Below are positions 1 through 5,820 of a stretch of DNA of 5,887 nucleotides, one piece after another. Origin of the DNA: an uncultured Gemmatimonadaceae bacterium (GTDB taxonomy: Bacteria; Gemmatimonadota; Gemmatimonadetes; Gemmatimonadales; Gemmatimonadaceae). The translations under genes were made by a program, and so were the position numbers. Each line of letters begins with the position of its first letter. Position 1 is the first letter of the stretch. The notes below the pieces were generated by a model. That model was not told where the DNA came from. It saw only the letters and a list, made by a program, of their open reading frames with translations, and did not search any database. The stretch covers positions 1 through 5,887 of the forward strand of contig CATPBD010000205.1 of NCBI GenBank assembly GCA_955652265.1, in the 5' to 3' direction.

Positions 1-2
1 GA

Positions 3-716
3 GTTGTCGAAGGAGTCGTGACGGCACCCATCGATAAAGCTGCGCTGTACGCGGGCGGCTACGATTTTCCCGGTCATACGGAAATGCTGGGAAGCCTGAC
101 TGCTTCCCGTGTCGCGATGATGCTGGCGTCGGACAAGCTCCGAGTGGTGTTGGCGACCACTCACATTCCGCTTCGAAGTGTCGTCGAAAAACTGAGCGCG
201 GATTCCATCATGGAGGCCGCGCGCATCACCAACGAGGGGCTGCAACGGTGGTTCGGAATCGCATCGCCACGAATTGCACTGTGCGCTCTCAATCCGCACG
301 CGGGTGATGGTGGACGATTCGGGAGCGAAGACACGAAGGTGCTCGCGCCCGCCGCGCGCGCCGCCGGCATCGAAGGGCCTTTCCCTGCGGATACTGTTTT
401 CGTCCGGGCGATGCGGGGTGAATTCGACGCCGTGATCGCGCCGTATCACGATGTAGGGATGACTGCGATAAAGGTCGCGTCGTTCGGGAGCGCCGTAAAT
501 GTCACACTGGGTCTTCCGTTCCCGCGCACATCACCGGATCACGGTACCGCGCTCGACATCGCGGGTCAGGATCGCGCGGATCCTTCCAGCATGATCGCCG
601 CTACACTTCTGTGCGCGTCGATTGCGCTTCGCGCTCGGGTTGACGGCGGTCGCCCATCGAGTGGAGATCGACCGACAGGCTCTCGATCCTCCGCCCGTCC
701 ATCTCGCGCACGGTAA
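3..716 (+). CDS. pdxA: 4-hydroxythreonine-4-phosphate dehydrogenase PdxA, C-terminal part (5' end outside window)
   Basis: PdxA oxidises 4-phosphohydroxy-L-threonine with NAD in pyridoxal 5'-phosphate synthesis; it is a cytosolic, metal-dependent homodimer. The reading frame is open to the left edge, and the codons before the GTG at 18 already match the family (VVEGVVTAPIDK), so that GTG is internal and the gene enters from outside. Counting from that GTG as residue 1, PGHTE (H20, T21) matches the substrate-binding pair. H49 (TTHIP), H94 (NPHAGDGG) and H144 (YHDVGM) match the three metal-ligand histidines. GLPFPRTSPDHGTALDIAG is the conserved C-terminal block. By comparison with E. coli PdxA, about 115 N-terminal residues are missing. 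The conserved part ends near residue 207 (about base 638). The last 25 or so residues, rich in Arg, Ser and Pro, run antisense through the end of the neighbouring CNNM gene and look like a late extension. Identity is secure; only the tail is odd. Confidence 0.95.
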   Translation, partial: VVEGVVTAPIDKAALYAGGYDFPGHTEMLGSLTASRVAMMLASDKLRVVLATTHIPLRSVVEKLSADSIMEAARITNEGLQRWFGIASPRIALCALNPHAGDGGRFGSEDTKVLAPAARAAGIEGPFPADTVFVRAMRGEFDAVIAPYHDVGMTAIKVASFGSAVNVTLGLPFPRTSPDHGTALDIAGQDRADPSSMIAATLLCASIALRARVDGGRPSSGDRPTGSRSSARPSRAR

Positions 717-1959
717 AGATGGCGCCGCCCGCGATCACGCGGTCACCGATAACGGGCAACCGGCCAAGTACGCCGAACACGTAACCGCCGATGGTAGTGT
801 AGTCCTCATCGGGCACGGTGAGGCTGAAGTGCTCGTTGAGCTCTCCGATGTGTGTGCTTCCGGGAACAAGCGTCTCGCCCGCGCGCGTATGGAGCGGCGC
901 CTCGGCATCCTCGGACGTATCGTATTCGTCGAGAATCTCGCCCACGATCTCCTCGAGCAGATCCTCCATCGTCACGACGCCGGCCGTCCCGCCGTACTCG
1001 TCGAGCACCACCGCCATGTGCTCCTTGAGCCGCTTGAAATCGGCGAGCACCTCTTCAACTTCTCGCGAGCCGGGAATCACATGCACCGGGCGCATGATCG
1101 TGGGAAGATCGAATGCATCCGTGTTGGCGCGGGGAGCGAGAAGCTTGAGCAGATCCTTGGCCAGCACTACTCCAATGATGTTGTCGATCGACTCGTCGTA
1201 CACGGGATACCGCGACAAGCCGCTCTCCTGAACTACGTTCAACACTTCCGACAGCGTCGCCTCGACCGGTAACGCCACCAGCTCGGTGCGGGGCGTCATT
1301 ACCTCTCGGGCGTTCTTCTCGGAGAACTCGAACACGGCGTCGATCAGGTCGGCGTCGTGGGCCTGCATCTGCCCGCTTTCCTGCGACTGCTCAACTAGGA
1401 GCCGGATCTCCTCCGGCGAGTGGACAGCCTCCTCCGAGCCGGCTTTTTCCTGGCCGATGGCGCGCAGAATCACCTGCGACGATTTGTTGAGGAAATAGGT
1501 AAAGGGCGTCGTTATCCAGGCGAAGAACAGGAGCGGCGGCGCGAGCCAGCGTGCCAGCGCTTCGGGGTGATTCAGCGCCGCCGCTTTTGGTGTGAGCTCT
1601 CCGAACACTACGTGGAGATAAGTGACTATAATGAGTGCAACCGCAGCGCCAAGGGTGAGACGCAGTTCCATCTCGATCGCAAACGGCAGATGCGAGAACA
1701 TGCTGGCGAACACATCTCCAACTGTCGACTCCGCCACCCACCCCAGGCCCAGACTGGCGAGTGTGACGCCTAGCTGGCTGGCGGAGAGGATGCGGGAGAT
1801 ATTTGAGGAGGCACGAACGGCGAAGCGGGCGAGTCTGTCACCGCTCCGGGTCATCGCCTCCAGACGCGTCCGTCTGGAGCGGACAAGCGCGAACTCGGCG
1901 CCTACGAAGAACGCGTTGAGGAGCACGAGCAGAATTATGGCCAGCAGCCGACCGAGCAC
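601..1959 (-). CDS. CNNM-domain / CBS-pair / CorC_HlyC membrane protein (hemolysin C/CorC-like)
   Basis: This is a 452-residue inner-membrane protein of the CNNM (DUF21) superfamily, often annotated as hemolysin or CorC. Characterised relatives take part in Mg2+/Co2+ efflux; the ion here is unknown. In order: a CNNM transmembrane domain at about residues 1-165, with hydrophobic segments near 2-24, 62-78, 101-120 and 138-157 and the conserved VFGELTPK at 118-125. A tandem CBS pair follows at about 215-345, opening with MTPR (221-224) and closing with DEYGGTAGVVTMEDLLEEI (320-338). A CorC_HlyC domain spans about 355-435. The length is normal for the family. The start is GTG at 1959: an in-frame TAA lies only three codons upstream and the N-terminus LLNAFFVGAEFALVRSRR is typical. 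No Shine-Dalgarno is visible. A later GTG (residue 12) would cut into the first membrane helix. The 5' end overlaps the divergent CDF gene and the 3' end overlaps pdxA. Residues after about 435 are not conserved. Confidence 0.93.
   Translation of the reverse strand: MLGRLLAIILLVLLNAFFVGAEFALVRSRRTRLEAMTRSGDRLARFAVRASSNISRILSASQLGVTLASLGLGWVAESTVGDVFASMFSHLPFAIEMELRLTLGAAVALIIVTYLHVVFGELTPKAAALNHPEALARWLAPPLLFFAWITTPFTYFLNKSSQVILRAIGQEKAGSEEAVHSPEEIRLLVEQSQESGQMQAHDADLIDAVFEFSEKNAREVMTPRTELVALPVEATLSEVLNVVQESGLSRYPVYDESIDNIIGVVLAKDLLKLLAPRANTDAFDLPTIMRPVHVIPGSREVEEVLADFKRLKEHMAVVLDEYGGTAGVVTMEDLLEEIVGEILDEYDTSEDAEAPLHTRAGETLVPGSTHIGELNEHFSLTVPDEDYTTIGGYVFGVLGRLPVIGDRVIAGGAIFTVREMDGRRIESLSVDLHSMGDRRQPEREAQSTRTEV
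1858..1879. repeat. perfect 9-bp inverted repeat upstream of the CDF start
   Basis: The arms are CTCCAGACG (1858-1866) and CGTCTGGAG (1871-1879), separated by CGTC. The repeat lies 57 bp before the CDF ATG, inside the CNNM coding sequence, where it encodes the conserved basic stretch RSRRTRLE. Its position would suit an operator for the CDF gene. The coding constraint of that motif could equally produce it by chance. Confidence 0.4.
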
Positions 1960-2905
1960 GAATACAAGTTACCACAACTCCGGTCAGGGACACCAGAACG
2001 GCGGCGCCCATCAACACGGGCTCGGCCACTCGCACGCGAGCGATGCGCCCGTCAGGAGTCTGCGAATCGCGCTGGCGCTCACCGCCGCACTGCTCGTACT
2101 GGAAGTCACTGGCGGATTGCTTTCCAATTCGATTGCGCTGCTTGCCGACGCGGGACACATGCTCACCGACGTCGCGGCGCTCGGCCTCGCGCTCTTCGTA
2201 GCCTGGTTCAGCAAACAACCCGAGACGCCAAGAAAAACGTTCGGATATCTCCGCTGGGAAATACTGGCCGCTTTCGTAAACGGAGCCACGCTGCTTCTCA
2301 TTTCCGCGTGGATACTGTGGACGGCTGTGATGCGTCTGCGCGCGCCCGAGAACGTCGCCAGCGGGCTGATGCTCTCAGTCGCGGCGGCCGGACTCGTCAT
2401 CAATCTGATTGCTGCGCGAGTGCTCGTCTCGGGCTCCGCGCACAACATGAATACTCGCGGAGCATACCTGCACGTGCTCGGAGACCTCCTCGCGACTCTG
2501 GGAACGCTCGCTGCTGCGATCGCGATACGTTACACCGGCTGGCTAATGGCGGATCCGATCGCATCGATCCTCACCACGATTCTAATCATGGCTGGAGCAT
2601 GGCGACTCGTTCGGGAATCGGTCGACATCCTCCTTGAATCCACGCCCGCCCATATCCCCCTTCTGGCAGTGCGCGGCCAGCTGGAGGCGATTCCCGGAAT
2701 CGAGTCCGTGCACGATTTGCACGTCTGGTCGGTGACGCCTGCATTCGTGGCCATGAGCGCACACTGCATTGTGCGCGAGCCCGAAAAACATCAGCACGTC
2801 CTGGGGCACATACACGACGCCATGCGGCTGTTCGGCATCGAGCACGTGACGATTCAGCTCGAACGCGAGGAGATGCTCGAGCGCGAGAGGCACTTGCACG
2901 CCTAG
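1937..2905 (+). CDS. CzcD-like cation diffusion facilitator (Zn/Co/Cd efflux family)
   Basis: This is a 322-residue inner-membrane metal/proton antiporter of the CDF family that exports divalent cations, typically Zn2+, from the cytosol. The N-terminus is rich in His (H13, H19, H25, H27, H31, H33), as in CzcD/ZnT-type members. Six transmembrane helices span about residues 42-232. The transport-site pairs are visible: H74 and D78 in ADAGHMLTD, and H179 and D183 in LHVLGD. A cytosolic C-terminal domain (about 235-322) contains VHDLHVW at 258-264, typical of the ferredoxin-like dimerisation domain. I chose ATG 1937. The frame is open far upstream, but that part is antisense to the CNNM gene and does not look like a CDF protein, and no other ATG, GTG or TTG lies between 1937 and the first helix. 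A GAGGAG at 1918-1923 lies 13 bp upstream, rather far for a ribosome site. typA follows after 15 bp. Substrate metal cannot be told from sequence. Confidence 0.93.
   Translation: MASSRPSTNTSYHNSGQGHQNGGAHQHGLGHSHASDAPVRSLRIALALTAALLVLEVTGGLLSNSIALLADAGHMLTDVAALGLALFVAWFSKQPETPRKTFGYLRWEILAAFVNGATLLLISAWILWTAVMRLRAPENVASGLMLSVAAAGLVINLIAARVLVSGSAHNMNTRGAYLHVLGDLLATLGTLAAAIAIRYTGWLMADPIASILTTILIMAGAWRLVRESVDILLESTPAHIPLLAVRGQLEAIPGIESVHDLHVWSVTPAFVAMSAHCIVREPEKHQHVLGHIHDAMRLFGIEHVTIQLEREEMLERERHLHA
1966..1974 (-). promoter_or_regulatory. possible extended -10 element for a leaderless CNNM transcript
   Basis: Read on the minus strand this is TGG TAACTT, a TGn extended -10 followed by a TAACTT hexamer. 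Six bases (gtattc) then lead to the GTG start, so a transcript from here would begin at or next to the start codon. That fits the lack of a Shine-Dalgarno. No good -35 is seen at 16-18 bp spacing. This is inference from spacing and similarity only. Confidence 0.35.
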
Positions 2906-2906
2906 C

Positions 2907-2912
2907 TAACTT
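2907..2912 (+). promoter_or_regulatory. possible -10 element just upstream of typA
   Basis: TAACTT lies 8 bp before the typA ATG, right after the CDF stop codon (TAG, 2903-2905). The wider block, GCTAACTT followed by A CAA GG CT, matches the -10 region of the tRNA-Ile promoter at 5775-5790 in 13 of 16 positions. Transcription would start at or almost at the ATG. The only Shine-Dalgarno-like bases (AAGG, 2915-2918) are 2 bp from the ATG, too close to be typical. No clear -35 is present. Confidence 0.35.
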
Positions 2913-2920
2913 ACAAGGCT

Positions 2921-4765
2921 ATGGCAAAGCAGGAAATTCGAAACATCGCGATCATCGCGCACGTCGATCACGGCAAGACGACTCTCGTGGACAAGATGCT
3001 CCGGCAGTCCGGCGCATTTCGCGAGAACCAGGTCGTCATGGAGCGCGTGATGGACTCCAATCCACTGGAGCGCGAGCGCGGCATCACCATTCTGGCGAAG
3101 AACACGTCTATTCGCTGGAAGGGAACCAAGATCAACGTCGTTGATACGCCTGGCCACTCCGACTTCGGCGGCGAGGTGGAGCGCATCCTCCGCATGGTAG
3201 ATGGCGTGCTGCTGGTCGTCGATGCGTTTGACGGGCCGATGCCGCAGACGCGGTTTGTCCTCCGCAAGGCGCTCGCCCTGCATCGCACTCCCATCGTAGT
3301 GATCAACAAGATCGACCGGCCTGGCGCAGATCCAATGCGCGTGCACGACGAAGTGCTCGATTTATTCATCGAGCTCGAGGCGAACGAGGCTCAGCTCGAT
3401 GCGACCGTCGTCTACGCGTCCGCGCGCGAAGGTGTAGCGACGATGGATATGGATGTCACGCCCGTCGATCTCTCGCCCCTCTTTGACGCGATCATCAAGC
3501 ATGTTCCCGCACCACCGAGCGATGATACGGGTCCGTTGCAGATGCTGATATCCACCATCGATCACTCACCATATCTGGGACGACTCGGGATCGGGCGGAT
3601 CGAGAGGGGCACCGTGCACGTGGGGGATGCAGTCGCGCTGCTTCCGCTCGACGGGTCGCAAAAAGCCGAGCAGTCGCGTGTGACGAAGCTCTTTTCCTAC
3701 GAAGGTCTGGATCGCCTGGAAGTTCCGGAAGCGTCAGCCGGTGAGATTGTCGCGCTCGCCGGTCTCGAAGGTGTCGAGATTGGTCTCACGGTGACTGACA
3801 CCGAGCACCCGGAGCGTCTCGCCGGAATCTCGGTGGAGGAGCCGACTATTTCTGTTGATTTCCTCGTCAACAACTCTCCCTTCGCCGGCAGGGCGGGGAA
3901 GTTCGTCACCTCTCGGCAGATTCGCGAGCGCCTCTACCGGGAGCTCGAGCGAAACGTCGCGTTAAGAGTGGAAGACACGGAGTCGACCGACACCTGGACC
4001 GTTTCAGGTCGCGGGGAGCTGCATCTCACCATCCTGATGGAGACGATGCGGCGCGAAGGCTACGAGTTTCAGGTCTCGCGTCCGAGAGTGATTACGCGGC
4101 AAGGCCCGAACGGTGAGAGGCTCGAGCCGTACGAGGAGCTGTCAATCGATGTCCCGGAGGAGTATCTCGGGATCGTGATCGAGAAGCTGGGATCGCGCCG
4201 CGCCGCGATGCTCGAGATGAAGAATCCGGGGCAGGGAATGGTGCGTCTCCTTTACAGGATTCCGGCGCGAGGACTGTTCGGATACCGGTCGGAGTTTCTT
4301 ACGGACACTCGCGGCACGGGCATCATGCATCACCGGTTTCTCGAATACGGGCCGTGGGCGGGTCCGCTGGCCGGCCGTATGCGTGGCACACTCGTTTCCA
4401 TGGAGGCGGGAGTAATCGTTGCGTTTGCGCTTGCAAATCTGGCCGAGCGCGCTACCCTATTCGTTGCCCCCGGGGACGCGGTTTATGAGGGCATGCTGGT
4501 CGGCGAGAACTCGCGGCCTGGTGACATGGAGGTAAACCCGACAAGGGAGAAGAAGCTCACCAACATGCGCTCCAAGTCGAGCGATGAGAACATTCAGCTC
4601 GAGCCACCGCGGGAGTTGACGCTGGAAGGGGCGCTGGAGTATATCGAGGAAGACGAGCTGATTGAGATTACGCCGCAGGCAATCCGACTGCGGAAACGCT
4701 CCCTCAGCGCGAACGATAGAAAGAAGCTGTCACGCGAGGCGAAGCGCGAGCGCGCTTCGGTCTAA
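2921..4765 (+). CDS. typA: ribosome-associated translational GTPase TypA/BipA
   Basis: TypA/BipA is an EF-G-like GTPase that binds the 70S ribosome. It is linked to 50S assembly, cold and stress growth and, in some pathogens, virulence control. The protein has 614 residues, close to the usual 605-615. The G domain shows G1 AHVDHGKTT (13-21), G2 RGITI with T56, G3 DTPGH (75-79), G4 NKID (129-132) and G5 YASAREG (165-171). An EF-Tu-like domain 2 follows at about 205-300, then EF-G III- and V-like domains ([18 protein letters not shown], then the block ending in [16 protein letters not shown]). The TypA-specific C-terminal domain includes [12 protein letters not shown] at 539-550 and the [21 protein letters not shown] block, which separate it from LepA and EF-G. 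The start at ATG 2921 gives the normal N-terminus [19 protein letters not shown]. It lies between the CDF gene (15 bp gap) and the acidic-protein gene (19 bp gap). No essential motif is missing. Confidence 0.98.
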   Translation: MAKQEIRNIAIIAHVDHGKTTLVDKMLRQSGAFRENQVVMERVMDSNPLERERGITILAKNTSIRWKGTKINVVDTPGHSDFGGEVERILRMVDGVLLVVDAFDGPMPQTRFVLRKALALHRTPIVVINKIDRPGADPMRVHDEVLDLFIELEANEAQLDATVVYASAREGVATMDMDVTPVDLSPLFDAIIKHVPAPPSDDTGPLQMLISTIDHSPYLGRLGIGRIERGTVHVGDAVALLPLDGSQKAEQSRVTKLFSYEGLDRLEVPEASAGEIVALAGLEGVEIGLTVTDTEHPERLAGISVEEPTISVDFLVNNSPFAGRAGKFVTSRQIRERLYRELERNVALRVEDTESTDTWTVSGRGELHLTILMETMRREGYEFQVSRPRVITRQGPNGERLEPYEELSIDVPEEYLGIVIEKLGSRRAAMLEMKNPGQGMVRLLYRIPARGLFGYRSEFLTDTRGTGIMHHRFLEYGPWAGPLAGRMRGTLVSMEAGVIVAFALANLAERATLFVAPGDAVYEGMLVGENSRPGDMEVNPTREKKLTNMRSKSSDENIQLEPPRELTLEGALEYIEEDELIEITPQAIRLRKRSLSANDRKKLSREAKRERASV

Positions 4766-4770
4766 TCACC

Positions 4771-4775
4771 AGGAG
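4771..4775 (+). promoter_or_regulatory. ribosome binding site of the acidic-protein gene
   Basis: AGGAG sits 9 bp before ATG 4785 and decides the start of the acidic-protein gene. It places the start after the typA stop rather than at the upstream in-frame ATG inside typA. It is the clearest Shine-Dalgarno in the window. Confidence 0.8.
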
Positions 4776-4784
4776 ATCACGGTA

Positions 4785-5123
4785 ATGTGCGCCATGCTGG
4801 AGTCCGCGGGGAGTTTCCTGAACGAAGGGGAAACGGAAGCGTGGCTGGCGAAGAGGGCACCAGAAGATGACCCCGAGGACGAGGATCTCGAGGACGGTCT
4901 GGAAGACGACGACGATGTAGAGGACGAGTGGAGCGCCGCCGACGACGATGACCTCGACGACGAGGATCTCGACGATGAAGATCTCGAGGACGATCTCGAC
5001 GACGAGGATGAGGATGACCTCGATGATGACCTGGACGACGACCTCATCGATCTCGACGACGAGTTTGATACGGAGGATGAGGAGAAACCGCATCCTGCCC
5101 ATCCGCGCAAATACGAGGATTGA
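4785..5123 (+). CDS. small, extremely acidic Asp/Glu-rich hypothetical protein
   Basis: I do not recognise this 112-residue protein. Residues 1-26 are ordinary and mildly amphipathic (MCAMLESAGSFLNEGE, then EAWLAKRAP). Residues 27-100 contain 54 Asp or Glu out of 74, and no Lys or Arg occurs between R24 and K101. Leu recurs every 3-8 residues in DDEDL/DDL-type units, and the DNA shows three 15-bp near-repeats at 4941-4985. The end, EKPHPAHPRKYED, is mixed and Pro/His-containing. The protein should be cytosolic and intrinsically disordered; no signal peptide or membrane helix is seen. The start is ATG 4785, with AGGAG upstream; a second in-frame Met is at 4794. It follows typA by 19 bp and ends before a strong terminator, so it is probably co-transcribed with typA. 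Possible roles are metal buffering, nucleic-acid mimicry or binding a basic ribosomal partner, but all are guesses. The existence of the gene is well supported by site, spacing and terminator. Confidence 0.8.
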   Translation: MCAMLESAGSFLNEGETEAWLAKRAPEDDPEDEDLEDGLEDDDDVEDEWSAADDDDLDDEDLDDEDLEDDLDDEDEDDLDDDLDDDLIDLDDEFDTEDEEKPHPAHPRKYED

Positions 5124-5153
5124 GTCGAGCCGGGCCTAGGGCGCTGATGAAAG

Positions 5154-5185
5154 AAAATGCCCCGCAGCTGCGGGGCATTTTTGTT
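5154..5185. terminator. bidirectional rho-independent terminator
   Basis: This is a perfect inverted repeat with 14-bp arms (5154-5167 and 5168-5181) centred on GCAG/CTGC. Its GC-rich core is TGCCCCGCAG, and the innermost bases would form the loop. It is followed by a T run on the plus strand (ATTTTTGTT) and, read on the minus strand, by TTTTCTTTC. It lies between the convergent acidic-protein and pilin genes, 30 bp after one stop and 21 bp after the other, and can end both transcripts. Confidence 0.92.
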
Positions 5186-5206
5186 GGAACGTAGCGCCGG
5201 ACGGAG

Positions 5207-5674
5207 TCAGTTCTGGACTATTCGTCCGGTGGTCAGATCCTCTCCCGTCGTGCAGGCAATGATGCCGGTCCTGATTTCGCAGCTCTCGGGAGACTGGGAG
5301 TGTCGCGCGACCGCCGTCCACTCGGAGATGCTACTTCCGAGGATGTTGACTGCCGTCAGAGTTACGGTGACATCTTTCGAGGCGCGGAATCCGTCTACCG
5401 GAGCGTCGGCGGTCGCGACTCCGGAGAAATACTGCCCGTGGTTCTCGCTCGCGTATTGCTCCTCGTAGATGGCGGCGCTGTGCAAGTCAGCCATCATTGC
5501 AGCGACGAAGGCTTTGTCCTTGCTGCCGGAGTAGCGCGGAATGGCGATAGCCGCGAGGATGCCGATTACGCCCGCTACCATCATAAGCTCGACGAGCGTA
5601 AAGCCGCGTCGGCTGCTTGTGATCGAACGGTCGGACCGATTGTCGAAAGAGTGGCTCGCGAGGTTGCGGCTCAT
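5207..5674 (-). CDS. type IV pilin-like prepilin (PilA/pseudopilin family)
   Basis: This is a 155-residue secreted prepilin. It has a 24-residue basic leader ending in RRG, then the prepilin peptidase site G/FTLVELMMVAGVIGILAAIA. Cleavage between G24 and F25 would be followed by N-methylation of F25. Glu at mature position 5 (E29) is present, and the hydrophobic helix runs to about residue 46. The mature part is about 131 residues with a C-terminal Cys pair (C132 and C141) that probably forms the disulfide loop seen in type IVa pilins. The start is ATG 5674, with GGTGAG (minus strand, complement of 5684-5689) 9 bp upstream and no other start in the leader; the leader is long for type IVa. No assembly, minor pilin or peptidase genes are next to it, so it is a lone pilin gene here. 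It could be a major pilin, a minor pilin or a type II secretion pseudopilin; the sequence does not decide. Confidence 0.9.
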   Translation of the reverse strand: MSRNLASHSFDNRSDRSITSSRRGFTLVELMMVAGVIGILAAIAIPRYSGSKDKAFVAAMMADLHSAAIYEEQYASENHGQYFSGVATADAPVDGFRASKDVTVTLTAVNILGSSISEWTAVARHSQSPESCEIRTGIIACTTGEDLTTGRIVQN

Positions 5675-5706
5675 GACGAAATACTCACCGGTTCACATGA
5701 CGAAAT
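5672..5706. repeat. 11-bp direct repeat across the pilin start
   Basis: CATGACGAAAT occurs at 5672-5682 and again at 5696-5706, exactly 24 bp apart. On the minus strand each copy reads ATTTCGTCATG. The inner copy contains the pilin start codon. The outer copy makes an in-frame ATG followed at once by TGA, a start-stop pair. Confidence 0.6.
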
Positions 5707-5737
5707 CGTGAAAATAGACTTACGGTCTTGTCACGAT
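5705..5737. repeat. nested inverted repeat upstream of the pilin gene
   Basis: The outer arms are ATCGTGA (5705-5711) and TCACGAT (5731-5737); the inner arms are AGAC (5716-5719) and GTCT (5725-5728). It lies 30-63 bp upstream of the pilin ATG and just before the tRNA promoter. With no T run it does not look like a terminator. It could be a regulator site or an RNA hairpin in the pilin 5' untranslated region. Confidence 0.45.
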
Positions 5738-5753
5738 GACCGGCTCGCGGCGA

Positions 5754-5782
5754 TTGACCACCCCTTAGGGAGGGGCTAACTT
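5754..5782 (+). promoter_or_regulatory. sigma-70-type promoter of tRNA-Ile
   Basis: TTGACC (5754-5759) and TAACTT (5777-5782) are separated by exactly 17 bp, a near-consensus -35/-10 pair. Transcription would start near 5789-5791, giving a leader of about 30 bases before the tRNA. The spacer holds a short inverted repeat, CCCCT (5761-5765) and AGGGG (5771-5775). In the leader, CGCCAC (5794-5799) can pair with GTGGCG (5813-5818), a hairpin ending two bases before the tRNA 5' end. Confidence 0.65.
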
Positions 5783-5820
5783 GCAAAACTCTGCGCCACA
5801 GGCTGTTACCGGGTGGCGAG

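Noticed and set aside
18..20. GTG as the start of pdxA
   Set aside because: The codons before it continue the conserved PdxA sequence to the window edge, so the gene starts outside.
622..1272. Long plus-strand reading frame of 216 codons
   Set aside because: It is antisense to the CNNM CBS and CorC_HlyC domains. Its Arg/His-rich composition is typical of a shadow frame in GC-rich DNA.
1622..1936. N-terminal extension of the CDF protein by 105 residues
   Set aside because: It is antisense to the conserved CNNM membrane domain and has no resemblance to CDF proteins; ATG 1937 gives a normal 322-residue protein.
4662..4784. Acidic protein starting inside typA
   Set aside because: The part inside typA is a shadow of the conserved TypA C-terminus, and AGGAG at 4771-4775 points to ATG 4785.
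4766..5110. Minus-strand frame coding almost only Ser and Arg
   Set aside because: It is the reverse reading of the GAC/GAG/CTC acidic repeat tract; no start signal and no independent support.
5154..5185. Palindrome as a regulator site or attachment site
   Set aside because: The GC-rich stem, flanking T runs and position between convergent stops fit a bidirectional terminator better.
5300..5779. Plus-strand frame of 159 codons opposite the pilin
   Set aside because: It is antisense to a well-supported pilin and runs through the pilin upstream region and the tRNA promoter.
5675..5820. 16S-23S rRNA spacer
   Set aside because: No 16S 3' end (no anti-Shine-Dalgarno CCTCC block) precedes the tRNA, and a pilin gene lies immediately upstream.
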